Shown in pieces: positions 27,121 to 35,593 of a stretch of 64,000 bases of DNA. The notes under the pieces were generated by a model, which saw nothing but the letters and a program-made list of their open reading frames with translations, was not told where the DNA came from and searched no databases. The stretch's first letter is position 1. Each line of letters starts with the position of its first letter. Both the position numbers and the translations under genes were made by a program. Source of the DNA: Streptomyces griseus (lineage in GTDB: Bacteria; Actinomycetota; Actinomycetes; Streptomycetales; Streptomycetaceae); NCBI RefSeq assembly GCF_900460065.1, contig NZ_UAVD01000012.1, positions 62,001-126,000 on the forward strand, read 5' to 3'.

Positions 27121-27834
27121 ATGCGGACCCGGGGGACTCCTGTGCGAAAGACACCGACCGCCGGGACAGCGGTCCTGGCGTGCCTGGTCATGGGCGTCGC
27201 GCTGACCGGCTGCTCGGACGGCGGCGCGTCCAAGGAGCCCTCGGCCGCTCAGCTGCTCGACGACGCGAACGCCGCGATGAGCGATCTGACGTCGGTGACC
27301 ATCGAGACGGCCACCAGGGTGACCGGGGGCGAGGACCGGTCCAGCCACCTGGTGACCGACCTCAAGGCCACGTGCGCCTACCGGACGGTCACGGCCTCGG
27401 GCGCCCGGCTCGACCAGATCCGGATCGGCGGGTCGGACTACGTCCGCCCCAATCGGACCCATATGGAGGAGTCGGGCCGCAAGGTCGCGGGCAAGGGCGA
27501 GCAGGAACTGTGGGTCAAGGCCCTCTCCAGCGCGTCGCGGCCGGGCGACGAACTCTCCGACTGCACCCATGACTTCACCTCGTTCGGCAAACCCTCCAAG
27601 GGCGAGTCCTCCGAGATCGACGGGAAGCCGGCCGTCCTGCTGAAGGTCGCCGACGAGGAGAACAAGGGCGAGTTCGGCTTCCACGTGGCGACCGAGGGCA
27701 AGCCGTACATCCTCAAAGTCGTCTACAAGGACGCCACGTTCCACAACACGACGTCATTCAGCGCCTTCGACGAGCCGCTGGACGTCCGTCCCCCGGACGA
27801 GGACGAGGTCGTGGACATGAGCGGCACCGACTGA
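27121..27834 (+). CDS. LppX/LprG-like secreted lipoprotein
   Basis: A 237-residue lipoprotein with the signal VLACLVMGVALTGC (lipobox ALTGC, Cys at residue 31). The mature part has the layout of LppX/LprAFG-like lipoproteins: an opening helix AAQLLDDANAAMSDLTSVTIE, then antiparallel strands and a KPAVLLKVAD strand. In mycobacteria such proteins carry lipids to the outer envelope; Streptomyces lacks a mycolate layer, so the role here is unclear. TAGCAT at 27109-27114 ends six bases before the ATG, a typical leaderless promoter. Confidence 0.8.
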   Translation: MRTRGTPVRKTPTAGTAVLACLVMGVALTGCSDGGASKEPSAAQLLDDANAAMSDLTSVTIETATRVTGGEDRSSHLVTDLKATCAYRTVTASGARLDQIRIGGSDYVRPNRTHMEESGRKVAGKGEQELWVKALSSASRPGDELSDCTHDFTSFGKPSKGESSEIDGKPAVLLKVADEENKGEFGFHVATEGKPYILKVVYKDATFHNTTSFSAFDEPLDVRPPDEDEVVDMSGTD

Positions 27835-27967
27835 CCGACCCCACCGAACGAGCCCAGCGCATCCGGGCCCGGAAAAGGGGGGCGTGGGCGGGCTCGCGGA
27901 CGACGGTGCCGGACGCATCGCGGCCTCCCCCGTGACCGGTCTCGGACGTGTTTTACGATCGGCCATC
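27835..27967 (+). promoter_or_regulatory. left edge of low-GC insert with outward promoter
   Basis: After the lipoprotein stop, about 100 bases keep normal GC. GTGACC (27932-27937) and TACGAT (27954-27959), 16 bases apart, resemble -35 and -10 boxes, and an ATG follows at 27968, eight bases past the -10. From here to about 29.6 kb the sequence has clearly lower GC than the rest of the window. Confidence 0.45.
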
Positions 27968-28099
27968 ATGAGACGCCTTGCGCAGCACACCCGGGACGAC
28001 GCGTACGCATCGAAAAGGGATTACCAGGAGCTTCATCAGGTTCGCAGTGTCAGGGCCTACTCCGGGACTCCCGTCGCCGGCTTGAATTTCCCCTGGTAG
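27968..28099 (+). CDS. short ORF of 43 aa at the insert boundary
   Basis: The frame MRRLAQHTRDDAYASKRDY ends at TAG 28097-28099 and overlaps the last 43 bases of the opposing 51-aa frame. It has a plausible leaderless promoter just upstream. It could be the N-terminal remnant of a chromosomal gene broken by the insertion, or a chance frame. I do not recognise it. Confidence 0.3.
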   Translation: MRRLAQHTRDDAYASKRDYQELHQVRSVRAYSGTPVAGLNFPW

Positions 28100-28212
28100 G
28101 AGCAGAGGGAGTGCAGCTTGTGCCCCCAGGCTCGGCTCGCGTACGGGCCGCTGGTGTAGGGGAGTTCTGCTTGGAAGTCGTCGATCGCGGCTTCCAGGTC
28201 GGAGCGCTTCAC
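28057..28212 (-). pseudogene. truncated DNA methyltransferase partner, 51 aa
   Basis: GTG at 28212, two bases after the methyltransferase stop, opens a 51-residue frame. It includes RAWGHKLHSLCSYQGKFKP, which resembles the entry motif (HSLCSYQGK-x-KP) that precedes motif I in a family of N4/N6 DNA methyltransferases. The frame then ends at TAG 28057-28059, so only the first tenth or so of a second catalytic subunit remains. The break coincides with the left edge of the low-GC segment. Confidence 0.55.
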
Positions 28213-28214
28213 CG

Positions 28215-29447
28215 TCAGGCCTTTCGGAAAATGATCTCGACCTGACGAAGCTCGCTGCGGTCGCGTGAATACCTGCGGGCGATCACCTCGTCGGACGTCA
28301 CTTCGAATCCGACGTGCTCGGCCACCTGAACGAGCAGGCGGTCCGTGGGGACATGAACGCCGTAGAACTTGGAGTCCCCGATGTCGAAAATGAACTCCCC
28401 GCCGGTCTTCAGGTTGTGCTGCACCGCCTGGAAGACTTGCGTCATATCGGAGAAGTACTGCCGTACCAGAAGGGGGATCCTCTTGTCCGGAGAAGCCACA
28501 TCGAGTGCCGACGCCACCTCTTCGACGCTCGGGTAGGTGTGCTCAAGGGTGCGCGTCCGGCTGACATTGTTGATGCCGGCCGTCACCGCTTTTCTGCACA
28601 GCCCCGGAAGCTCTTTCTCGGCCTTGATGAAGTCGAGGAGCCACAGCTCGATCTTGGTGTTGCGGAAATAGTTCGTCCCGTTGAGGTACGGCGGTGACGT
28701 GATGGCCAGATCGAAGCGGCCCGCTTCGCCGTGGCTAATTTCGCGACAGTCCTCCGAGAGCTTCGTCATGGAGCCCGTGCGATCCGGAATCATCTGGATA
28801 TCGCGCATCATCTGCGTCACGGAAGAATGGACGAGGCCCTGGACGTCGACGACGCGCGTCACGTACTCGTTCGCCCGCCGGCGCCTGAGGTCGGCGCGCC
28901 GGGTCATATGGGAACTGGCCACCGCGTTGGACGCGACGGCCAACAGGAGGAGATCGCGCAGCCAGGCTCGGCCGTCGCCCGTACGGCAGGCCAGGTCCTT
29001 GACGGCGAGCAGCGTGCGGAGGTGATCCTCCTCGAAGAAATCACGCCGGGGGAAAGCTTCGTGGTAGGCCGAAAGGTCGACGAGCTTCGCCTCGTGCTCC
29101 AGGCCGTCGGACCGCAGGTGCTTCAGGAACTGCTTCGCCGCCGCCTGGAACTCGGACTGGTTCTCCCTGGCCGTACGTGCCGCGTTGACCTTTGTCTCCG
29201 CCACGAAGGACATGAAAGGATTGATCTCCGAGTAGGAGGAATCAATCCCTGATTGAGAAGCGACCACCTGGACCGTTCCGGAACCGCCGAACGGGTCGTA
29301 GACATTCGCGACCCCTTCGTGGCGGGCGATTTTCTGACGAACGTAATCCGCGGAAAATCCTTCGACGTAGGGATACCAGCTGTGAACGGCCTGATTCCTG
29401 TTATCTCTGAAAGTAACACCGAGATCGAGTGTGCTTTGCTGCGTCAC
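28215..29447 (-). CDS. DNA methyltransferase (N4-cytosine/N6-adenine type)
   Basis: A 410-residue protein. The SAM motif I is VYDPFGGSGTV near residue 55 and the catalytic motif IV is AITSPPYLNGTNYFRN near residue 253 (S-P-P-Y, typical of N4-cytosine enzymes, also found in some adenine ones). The entry motif YPYVEGFSADYVRQKI precedes motif I. GTG at 29447 is preferred to ATG 29552 because AGGGA precedes it and a -10-like TACACT (minus strand, 29484-29489) lies between the two. No restriction gene is visible. Codon use is AT-richer than in its neighbours, a sign of transfer. It is followed at once by a truncated partner. Confidence 0.82.
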   Translation of the reverse strand: MTQQSTLDLGVTFRDNRNQAVHSWYPYVEGFSADYVRQKIARHEGVANVYDPFGGSGTVQVVASQSGIDSSYSEINPFMSFVAETKVNAARTARENQSEFQAAAKQFLKHLRSDGLEHEAKLVDLSAYHEAFPRRDFFEEDHLRTLLAVKDLACRTGDGRAWLRDLLLLAVASNAVASSHMTRRADLRRRRANEYVTRVVDVQGLVHSSVTQMMRDIQMIPDRTGSMTKLSEDCREISHGEAGRFDLAITSPPYLNGTNYFRNTKIELWLLDFIKAEKELPGLCRKAVTAGINNVSRTRTLEHTYPSVEEVASALDVASPDKRIPLLVRQYFSDMTQVFQAVQHNLKTGGEFIFDIGDSKFYGVHVPTDRLLVQVAEHVGFEVTSDEVIARRYSRDRSELRQVEIIFRKA

Positions 29448-29997
29448 TGGTTCCCTGCCGAAGCGTTCGTGGGTGGTCGCGACAGTGTATAGCAGGAGGC
29501 ACAGGTCGGTGCCTGACGCAGGCGCAGGGCGGAGTGCGCCAGGAGGATTCATTGGCGAGCGACAAGACCGTCACTCACCGTCCCCCGTGCGGGAACCGCG
29601 CCGGTGGAGCGGCTTTGGACGGGACTCTTTTCGGGGCGAATGATCACGGCCCCGGGGTTTCGACGAGCCGACGGTTTGTCCTTCTGCCCGGGGCGTGACC
29701 TTCGGGCCGAGATCTACGGGGCTCCCTGAAAAGGCGGCTGCCTTAAAACCGCGGAGCCGGTGTGATTCGCCGGACGTCCGCCGGCTCCCGCCGGACCTCC
29801 TGAGCGGACCCCTCCTGGCCGGGTATGAGAGCACGCCGAGCCGCCCGGCCCCGAGGGGGCACCGCGCCTCGCGGGGCGTCGGCCGCGTCGTGGCGGTCGC
29901 GGGACGCCGATCCGGCCCGTGCGGCGCACTCGGCGGAGAAGACGAAAACGCCCCCGCCCCGCGCCGTAAGCGCAGGTCGGGGGCGTGATCAGGGAAC
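29448..29997. other. right flank of the insert, no gene
   Basis: This stretch holds the promoter of the methyltransferase (near 29484-29510) and then no supportable gene. At 29753-29788 an inverted repeat GGAGCCGG/CCGGCTCC encloses the 10-base palindrome CGGACGTCCG (29771-29780). GC returns to the chromosomal level at about 29.75 kb. No tRNA, integrase or flanking direct repeat is visible. Confidence 0.5.
29949..29985 (-). terminator. Rho-independent terminator of gpmA
   Basis: CGCCCCCG (29949-29956) pairs with CGGGGGCG (29978-29985). On the minus strand the hairpin is followed by TTTTCGTC, so this is a classical terminator 13 bases after the gpmA stop. Confidence 0.8.
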
Positions 29998-30759
29998 CTA
30001 CTTCTTCTTGCCCTGGTTCTTCACGGCCTCGATGGCGGCCTTCGCCGCGTCCGGGTCCAGGTACGTGCCGCCCGGCTTCAGCGGCTTGAAGTCGGCGTCG
30101 AGCTCGTAGGAGAGCGGGATGCCCGTCGGGATGTTGAGGCCCGAGATGTCCTCGTCCGAGATGCCGTCCAGGTGCTTCACCAGACCGCGCAGGCTGTTGC
30201 CGTGGGCGGCGACCAGGACCGTGCGGCCGGTGAGGAGGTCCGGGACGATGCTGTCGAACCAGTACGGGAGCATGCGGACGACGACGTCCTTCAGGCACTC
30301 CGTGTCCGGGCGCACCTCCGGCGGGAGGGTCGCGTAGCGCGGGTCGTCGAACTGGCTGAACTCGTCGTCGCGGGCCAGCGGCGGCGGCGGGGTGTCGTAC
30401 GAGCGGCGCCACAGCATGAACTGCTCCTCGCCGAACTCGGCGAGCGTCTGCGCCTTGTCCTTGCCCTGGAGCGCGCCGTAGTGGCGCTCGTTCAGCCGCC
30501 AGGAGCGGCGGACCGGGATCCAGAGGCGGTCGGCGGACTCCAGGGCCAGCTGGGCGGTCCGGATCGCGCGCCGCTGGAGCGAGGTGTGCAGGACGTCGGG
30601 GAGCAGACCGGCGTCCTTGAGCAGCTCACCGCCGCGGACTGCTTCCTTCTCGCCCTTCTCGGTGAGGTTGACGTCCACCCAACCGGTGAACAGGTTCTTC
30701 GCGTTCCATTCGCTCTCGCCGTGGCGGAGGAGGATCAGCTTGTACGGTGCGTCGGCCAT
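29998..30759 (-). CDS. gpmA: 2,3-bisphosphoglycerate-dependent phosphoglycerate mutase
   Basis: A 253-residue glycolytic enzyme interconverting 3- and 2-phosphoglycerate. The phosphohistidine motif is [12 protein letters not shown] (His near residue 13); [13 protein letters not shown] and the second catalytic His in [17 protein letters not shown] are intact, and NIPTGIPL closes the site. In mycobacteria gpm1 lies next to senX3-regX3; here it is separated from phoR-phoP by an MFS gene, a small Cys-rich gene and phoU. The C-terminus is Lys-rich (NQGKKK). Confidence 0.96.
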   Translation of the reverse strand: MADAPYKLILLRHGESEWNAKNLFTGWVDVNLTEKGEKEAVRGGELLKDAGLLPDVLHTSLQRRAIRTAQLALESADRLWIPVRRSWRLNERHYGALQGKDKAQTLAEFGEEQFMLWRRSYDTPPPPLARDDEFSQFDDPRYATLPPEVRPDTECLKDVVVRMLPYWFDSIVPDLLTGRTVLVAAHGNSLRGLVKHLDGISDEDISGLNIPTGIPLSYELDADFKPLKPGGTYLDPDAAKAAIEAVKNQGKKK

Positions 30760-30850
30760 GAGTCCGAGCGTAATCGAACCCGTGCGGGCTCCGCGCGTCC
30801 GCCCGCAACGCGGACAAGGCCCCCGGCCGGGAGAACCCGGCCGCCCGACG

Positions 30851-30869
30851 ATTGACGGGGGACGTCAAT
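30851..30869. promoter_or_regulatory. inverted repeat upstream of MFS gene
   Basis: ATTGACG-GGGGA-CGTCAAT is a perfect 7-base inverted repeat in the 207-base space between gpmA and the MFS gene, 98 bases before the MFS start. It could be an operator for either divergent gene. The regulator is unknown. Confidence 0.5.
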
Positions 30870-30966
30870 CCGGTGGCGGGCGGGGAGCCGGGCTTCGTAA
30901 TGTCTCGGACGTCGTCGGGGGTGTTACCCGAGGCCTCGTTCCGTACGTCCCGTGGGGGGAATTCCT

Positions 30967-32295
30967 ATGTCCGTCGCCGGTCTGCGCAGAGCCGCCCGCG
31001 AGACCGTCTCCGGGATGCCCCGCGAGTTCTGGTGGTTGTGGACCAGCACCCTGGTCAACCGTCTCGGGGCGTTCGTCGCGACCTTCATGGCCCTCTACCT
31101 GACCCTGGACCGGGGCTACTCCGCCTCGTACGCCGGCCTCGTCGCCGCCCTCCACGGGCTCGGCGGGGTCATCTCCTCGCTCGGCGCCGGTGTGATGACC
31201 GACCGGCTGGGGCGGCGGCCCACCATGCTGATCGCCCAGGTCTCCACGGCGGTGTCGGTGGCGGTGCTCGGGTTCATGGTGCACCCCGTCGCCATCGCCG
31301 CCGTCGCGTTCCTCGTCGGCATGGCGAGCAACGCCTCCCGCCCCGCCGTCCAGGCGATGATGGCGGACATCGTGCCCCCGAAGGACCGGGTCCGGGCCTT
31401 CTCGCTCAACTACTGGGCCATCAACCTCGGCTTCGCGATCTCCTCCGCCGGAGCCGGGTTCATCGCCGAGTACAGCTACCGCGCGGGGTTCCTCGGCGAG
31501 GCCCTGATGACGCTCGTGTGCGCCGTGCTCGTCTTCGTGAAGGTGCCGGAGTCGCGGCCCGCGCGAGCGGTGGTGAAGACCGTCGGCGGCAAGCGGCCCC
31601 AGGACGAGGTGCGGCTGACGACCGTCCTGCGCGACGGGCGCTACATGGGGGTCGTGGGGCTGTCGTTCCTGGTGTCGCTGATCTTCCAGCAGGGCTACGT
31701 GGGGCTGCCGGTGGCGATGGGCACGGACGGGCTCTCCAGCTCCGACTTCGGTACCGCCATCGCCGTCAACGGCGTGCTGATCGTGGTCCTCCAGATCCCC
31801 GTCACCCGCTTCATCCAGCACCGCGACCCGCGCCGGCTGCTGATCATCTCCTCGGTGCTCGCCGGGTACGGCTTCGGGCTGACGGCCTTCGCCGGGTCGG
31901 TCGCCGCGTACGCGCTCACCGTGTGCGTCTGGACCCTCGCCGAGATCGTCAACGCGCCCACGCAGACGGGCCTGGTCGTCCAGCTGTCGCCCGCCGAGGG
32001 CCGGGGCCGCTACCAGGGCGTGTACACGATGTCCTGGTCGGTGGCCGCGCTCGTCGCGCCGCTGATGTCCGGCTTCGTCATCGACCACTACGGCGCCGCC
32101 TGGCTCTGGGCCGCCTGCGCCGTGATCGGCACGGTCGCCGGCCTCGGCTACTGGCTGCTGATGCGCAACCTGCCGCACGAGGAGCACGCGGTGGCGGACG
32201 TGCTGCCCGAGCCCGCGCCCGTACCGGCCGAGGCCCGGCCGGACCTGGCCGAGCCGGAGGCCGCACCCGCCGCGGCGGTGGAGCGGGCGGGCTGA
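30967..32295 (+). CDS. MFS transporter (drug efflux type)
   Basis: A 442-residue protein with twelve predicted membrane helices. The loop 2-3 signature is GAGVMTDRLGRRPTML (G-x3-D-R-x-G-R-R) near residue 65, and the motif PAVQAMMADIVPPKDRVRAFSLNYWAINLG is shared with MFS exporters of the YfmO/MDR type. The C-terminus is a 40-residue Pro/Ala/Glu tail. The ATG is chosen because GGGGGGAA precedes it by six bases. The substrate is unknown. Confidence 0.88.
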   Translation: MSVAGLRRAARETVSGMPREFWWLWTSTLVNRLGAFVATFMALYLTLDRGYSASYAGLVAALHGLGGVISSLGAGVMTDRLGRRPTMLIAQVSTAVSVAVLGFMVHPVAIAAVAFLVGMASNASRPAVQAMMADIVPPKDRVRAFSLNYWAINLGFAISSAGAGFIAEYSYRAGFLGEALMTLVCAVLVFVKVPESRPARAVVKTVGGKRPQDEVRLTTVLRDGRYMGVVGLSFLVSLIFQQGYVGLPVAMGTDGLSSSDFGTAIAVNGVLIVVLQIPVTRFIQHRDPRRLLIISSVLAGYGFGLTAFAGSVAAYALTVCVWTLAEIVNAPTQTGLVVQLSPAEGRGRYQGVYTMSWSVAALVAPLMSGFVIDHYGAAWLWAACAVIGTVAGLGYWLLMRNLPHEEHAVADVLPEPAPVPAEARPDLAEPEAAPAAAVERAG

Positions 32296-32313
32296 CCGGG
32301 GCGACCGGTGACG

Positions 32314-32356
32314 CGCACGGCGCCCGCCCGGACCGAAGCCGGGCGGGCGCCGTGCG
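32314..32356. terminator. 18-bp inverted repeat between convergent MFS and Cys-rich genes
   Basis: CGCACGGCGCCCGCCCGG (32314-32331) and its complement (32339-32356) enclose a 7-base loop. The hairpin lies exactly between two convergent stop codons, so it can end transcription from both sides. Confidence 0.8.
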
Positions 32357-32373
32357 TCCGTGGGCGGCGCGGA

Positions 32374-32523
32374 TCAGCCGGAGCAGCCGCCGCACTGGCA
32401 CGGGGCGCCGGACTGGCAGCCGCACCCGCAGCCCGACCCGCAGCCGCAGGCGCCGAGCACCGTCCGGCGCACCACTTCGGTCGGGGTCTCCTGCTGGGGT
32501 TCGGTCGTGGGGGAATCGGCCAT
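32374..32523 (-). CDS. cysteine-rich 49-aa metallothionein-like peptide
   Basis: The frame starts at ATG 32523 behind GAGGAGG and encodes 49 residues. The first 24 residues are polar (MADSPTTEPQQETPTEV ...). The last 25 contain eight cysteines, all but one flanked by Gly, in C-x-C and C-x-x-C spacings (ACGCGSGCGCGCQSGAPCQC...). Such density of C-x-C motifs is typical of soft-metal-binding metallothioneins (for example mycobacterial MymT, which binds Cu(I)), but no family signature lets me name it. The good ribosome binding site and clean terminator beside it argue that it is a real gene. Confidence 0.78.
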   Translation of the reverse strand: MADSPTTEPQQETPTEVVRRTVLGACGCGSGCGCGCQSGAPCQCGGCSG

Positions 32524-32749
32524 GGTTCCTCCTCAGGGCATACGACTGGGCGGCGGACGCCGGTGCGCCGCCGCCGGGGACGTACGGCACGGCCCACCGC
32601 TCACGGCCGTGGCGCCGTCCGTCCCCGCCCCATTGCATGCCCACCCCCGCGGGCGCATCAACGGCGCACGCGCGCAGGAACATAAGTGCGACCCGCGTGC
32701 GCCGTGGGCACTCCGGCACGACCGGGGCCGCCGGCGGCCCGAGCCGCCG

Positions 32750-33427
32750 CTACGCGCCCTCGACCGGGGTCACCGCCTGGATCTCGTCCGCGTGCTCGCC
32801 CGTCACCAGGTAGACGACGCGCTTGGCGACCGACACCGCGTGGTCGGCGAAACGCTCGTAGTAGCGGCCCAGGAGCGTCACGTCGACGGCCGTCTCGATG
32901 CCGTGCTTCCAGCGGTCGTCCATCAGGTGCTGGAACAGCGTGCGGTGCAGCAGGTCCATCTCGTCGTCGTCCTGCTCCAGCTGGAGGGCCAGATCGACGT
33001 CCTTGGTGATGATGACCTCGGCCGCCTTGGCCATCAGGCGCTGGGCGAGCTGGCCCATCTCCAGAATGGTGGCGTGCAGGTCGTTCGGGACCGCAGCCTG
33101 CGGGAAGCGCAGCCGGGCCAGCTTCGCCACGTGCTGGGCCAGGTCGCCCGACCGCTCCAGGTCGGCGCTCATCCGCAGCGAGGTGACCACGATCCGCAGG
33201 TCGGTCGCCACCGGCTGCTGGCGGGCGAGGAGCGCGATGGCCCGGGCCTCCAGGTCGTGCTGGAGGTCGTCGACCTTCTGGTCCCCGGCGATCACGGTCT
33301 CCGCCAGCGCCAGGTCGGCGTCGAGCATGGACGTGGTCGCCCGTCCGATCGCCGAGCCGACCAGCCGGGCCATCTCCACCAGGCCCTCTCCGATCGAATC
33401 GAGTTCCTCGTGGTAAGCGTCGCGCAT
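32750..33427 (-). CDS. phoU: phosphate transport regulator PhoU
   Basis: A 225-residue protein of two PhoU repeats, each a three-helix bundle with the E-x3-D metal-binding pattern (for example MRDAYHEELDSIGEGLVEMA at the start and NDLHATILEMGQLAQRLMAKA in the second). It modulates Pst transport and PhoR signalling. It is divergent from phoR-phoP with a PHO box between, matching S. coelicolor. The start at 33427 follows GGAGAGGGA. Confidence 0.95.
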   Translation of the reverse strand: MRDAYHEELDSIGEGLVEMARLVGSAIGRATTSMLDADLALAETVIAGDQKVDDLQHDLEARAIALLARQQPVATDLRIVVTSLRMSADLERSGDLAQHVAKLARLRFPQAAVPNDLHATILEMGQLAQRLMAKAAEVIITKDVDLALQLEQDDDEMDLLHRTLFQHLMDDRWKHGIETAVDVTLLGRYYERFADHAVSVAKRVVYLVTGEHADEIQAVTPVEGA

Positions 33428-33520
33428 GGGAAGTCCCTCTCCAGTTCCGAACTGAGGCCGGGGTCTCGGACCGACCCCCACGGTTACACGGTGGGGCCGA
33501 AACGCGTCCGTATCCGGCCC

Positions 33521-33553
33521 CCCAAGTGAACCGGCTCCTACCCCTCGGTGAAC
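33521..33553. promoter_or_regulatory. PHO box (PhoP operator)
   Basis: On the minus strand three 11-base direct-repeat units can be read: GTTCACCGAGG, a degenerate GGTAGGAGCCG and GTTCACTTGGG. The two conserved GTTCAC cores are exactly 22 bases apart (33547-33553 and 33525-33531). This is the Streptomyces PhoP-binding layout and sits between phoU and phoR, where PhoP is known to act in S. coelicolor. Confidence 0.8.
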
Positions 33554-33626
33554 TCTGGGCGACGAGTGTTCGAGATGGCACTCGGACGGCTGGGAGGGAG
33601 TCGTCGCACCCGCATAACCTTGAAGC

Positions 33627-34889
33627 ATGGACGTGAACGCGGCGGTCGCCGCAGCTGCAGCGATCGCCGGGCTGCTGACCGGTGTGATCGCCATGCTGGC
33701 GTTCCGCTGGAGCGAACGCGACCTGAAGCGGCCCACGCGCACCTCGCTGCGGCCGGACGGCAACGCGGCCCTGCCCCCCGGAGTGGACACCGTCCTCTCC
33801 GTCCTCAGCTCCTCCGCCGTCGTCCTCGACGAGAGCGACGGCGTGGTGAAGGCCAGCTCCGCGGCGTACGCCCTGGGCCTGGTCAGAGGGGGCCGGCTGG
33901 CCGTCGAACCCATGCTCAACATGGCCAGGGACACCCGGCGGGACGGCGAGATACGGCAGGGCGAGCTGGACCTGCCCCGGCGCGGCACGGGCCGGGGGGA
34001 CACCCTCGCGGTCTCCGCCCGGGTCGCCCCGCTGGGCTCGCGGCTGGTGCTGCTGCTCGTCGAGGACCTCACCGAGGCCCGCCGGATAGAAGCGGTACGG
34101 CGCGACTTCGTCGCCAACGTCAGCCATGAGCTGAAGACCCCGACCGGAGCGCTCTCCCTGCTCTCCGAAGCGGTCATGGACGCCTCCGACGACCCGGAGG
34201 CGGTGGAGCGGTTCGCCGGGCGGATGCAGATCGAGGCGACCCGGCTGACCAACCTCGTCCAGGAGCTCATCGACCTCTCCCGGGTACAGAACGACGACCC
34301 GCTGGAGGACGCCGAGCCGGTCAAGGTGGAGACGCTGGTCGCCGAGGCGATCGACCGCTGCCGCCAGCAGGCCGGCTCGAAGCAGATCACCATGGCCTCC
34401 GCGGGCGCCGAGGGACTCACCGTCTGGGGCAACCGCGGCCAGCTCGTCGGCGCGCTCGGCAATCTCGTCGAGAACGCCGTCAACTACAGCCCCGCCCACA
34501 CCCGCGTCGGCATCGCCGCGCGCCGCCTGGCCTCGCCGGGCGGGGATCTCATCGAGATAGCCGTCACCGACCAGGGGATCGGCATCTCCGAGAAGGACCG
34601 CGAGCGGGTCTTCGAGCGGTTCTACCGCGTCGACCCGGCCCGCTCACGGGCCACCGGTGGCACCGGTCTCGGCCTCGCCATCGTCAAACACGTGGCCGCC
34701 TCGCACGGCGGGGAGGTCACCGTCTGGAGCTCCGAGGGACAGGGCTCCACCTTCACCCTCCGGCTGCCCGAGACGGGCGCCGTGAGGGAGCGCACCACCG
34801 GCGGACCGCTTATCGTCAACGGCGACGACGAGGGGCCGTACGAGACCGACACCTTTGACCCCTTCCCTGCCCCGGAGGCTCTTCCGTGA
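33627..34889 (+). CDS. phoR: phosphate sensor histidine kinase PhoR (SenX3-like)
   Basis: A 420-residue membrane kinase: one N-terminal membrane helix (residues 5-27), a degenerate PAS-like domain (residues 60-145), a HisKA domain with the phospho-accepting His in ANVSHELKTP, and a HATPase_c domain with N, G1 (DQGIGISEKDRERVFERFYRVD) and G2 (GGTGLGLAIVKHV) boxes. It is the PhoR of the Streptomyces PhoR-PhoP system controlling phosphate starvation and antibiotic production. The next gene overlaps by four bases (GTGA). Confidence 0.95.
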   Translation: MDVNAAVAAAAAIAGLLTGVIAMLAFRWSERDLKRPTRTSLRPDGNAALPPGVDTVLSVLSSSAVVLDESDGVVKASSAAYALGLVRGGRLAVEPMLNMARDTRRDGEIRQGELDLPRRGTGRGDTLAVSARVAPLGSRLVLLLVEDLTEARRIEAVRRDFVANVSHELKTPTGALSLLSEAVMDASDDPEAVERFAGRMQIEATRLTNLVQELIDLSRVQNDDPLEDAEPVKVETLVAEAIDRCRQQAGSKQITMASAGAEGLTVWGNRGQLVGALGNLVENAVNYSPAHTRVGIAARRLASPGGDLIEIAVTDQGIGISEKDRERVFERFYRVDPARSRATGGTGLGLAIVKHVAASHGGEVTVWSSEGQGSTFTLRLPETGAVRERTTGGPLIVNGDDEGPYETDTFDPFPAPEALP

Positions 34890-35566
34890 CCCGAGTGCTT
34901 GTCGTCGAGGATGAGGAATCCTTCAGCGACGCCCTGTCCTACATGCTGCGCAAGGAAGGTTTCGAGGTCGCCATCGCGGCGACCGGCCCCGACGGCCTCG
35001 ACGAGTTCGAGCGCAACGGCGCCGATCTGGTCCTGCTCGACCTGATGCTGCCCGGCCTGCCCGGCACCGAGGTGTGCCGCCAGCTCCGCAGCCGTTCCAA
35101 CGTCCCGGTGATCATGGTCACGGCCAAGGACAGCGAGATCGACAAGGTCGTCGGGCTGGAGATAGGAGCCGATGACTACGTCACCAAGCCCTTCTCCTCC
35201 CGCGAGCTCGTCGCCCGCATCCGCGCGGTGCTGCGCCGTCGCGGGGAGCCGGAGGAGGTCACCCCGGCGGCCCTGGAGGCGGGCCCGGTCCGGATGGACG
35301 TGGACCGGCACGTGGTCACCGTCTCCGGCGGCAAGGTCGACCTCCCGCTCAAGGAGTTCGACCTGCTGGAGATGCTCCTCCGCAACGCGGGCCGCGTGCT
35401 GACCCGGATGCAGCTCATCGACCGGGTGTGGGGCGCGGACTACGTCGGCGACACCAAGACCCTCGACGTCCACGTGAAGCGGCTGCGCGCCAAGATCGAG
35501 CCCGACCCGGGAGCGCCTCGCTACCTCGTCACCGTGCGGGGCCTGGGGTACAAGTTCGAGCCGTAG
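34886..35566 (+). CDS. phoP: phosphate response regulator PhoP (RegX3-like)
   Basis: A 226-residue OmpR-type regulator. The receiver domain has acidic EDEES, the phospho-acceptor in LVLLDLMLPG, Thr in MVTAKD and Lys in VTKPFSSRE. The winged-helix domain includes VTRMQLIDRVWG-like and TLDVHVKRLRAKIEPDPGAPRYLVTVRGLGYKF segments. The GTG start overlaps the phoR stop. It binds PHO boxes, including the one upstream of phoR. Confidence 0.96.
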   Translation: MTRVLVVEDEESFSDALSYMLRKEGFEVAIAATGPDGLDEFERNGADLVLLDLMLPGLPGTEVCRQLRSRSNVPVIMVTAKDSEIDKVVGLEIGADDYVTKPFSSRELVARIRAVLRRRGEPEEVTPAALEAGPVRMDVDRHVVTVSGGKVDLPLKEFDLLEMLLRNAGRVLTRMQLIDRVWGADYVGDTKTLDVHVKRLRAKIEPDPGAPRYLVTVRGLGYKFEP

Positions 35567-35593
35567 ACCGCGGGCCGGGCGGGTCCGTGTGTG

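Noticed and set aside
29448..29552. Longer start of the DNA methyltransferase at ATG 29552
   Set aside because: The extra residues are unlike the family and a -10-like box lies between this ATG and the GTG at 29447.
29720..29790. tRNA-like fold (loop with TTAAAA near 29742)
   Set aside because: No 7-bp acceptor stem, the T-loop GTTCRA motif is missing and the anticodon stem does not form; only an inverted repeat remains.
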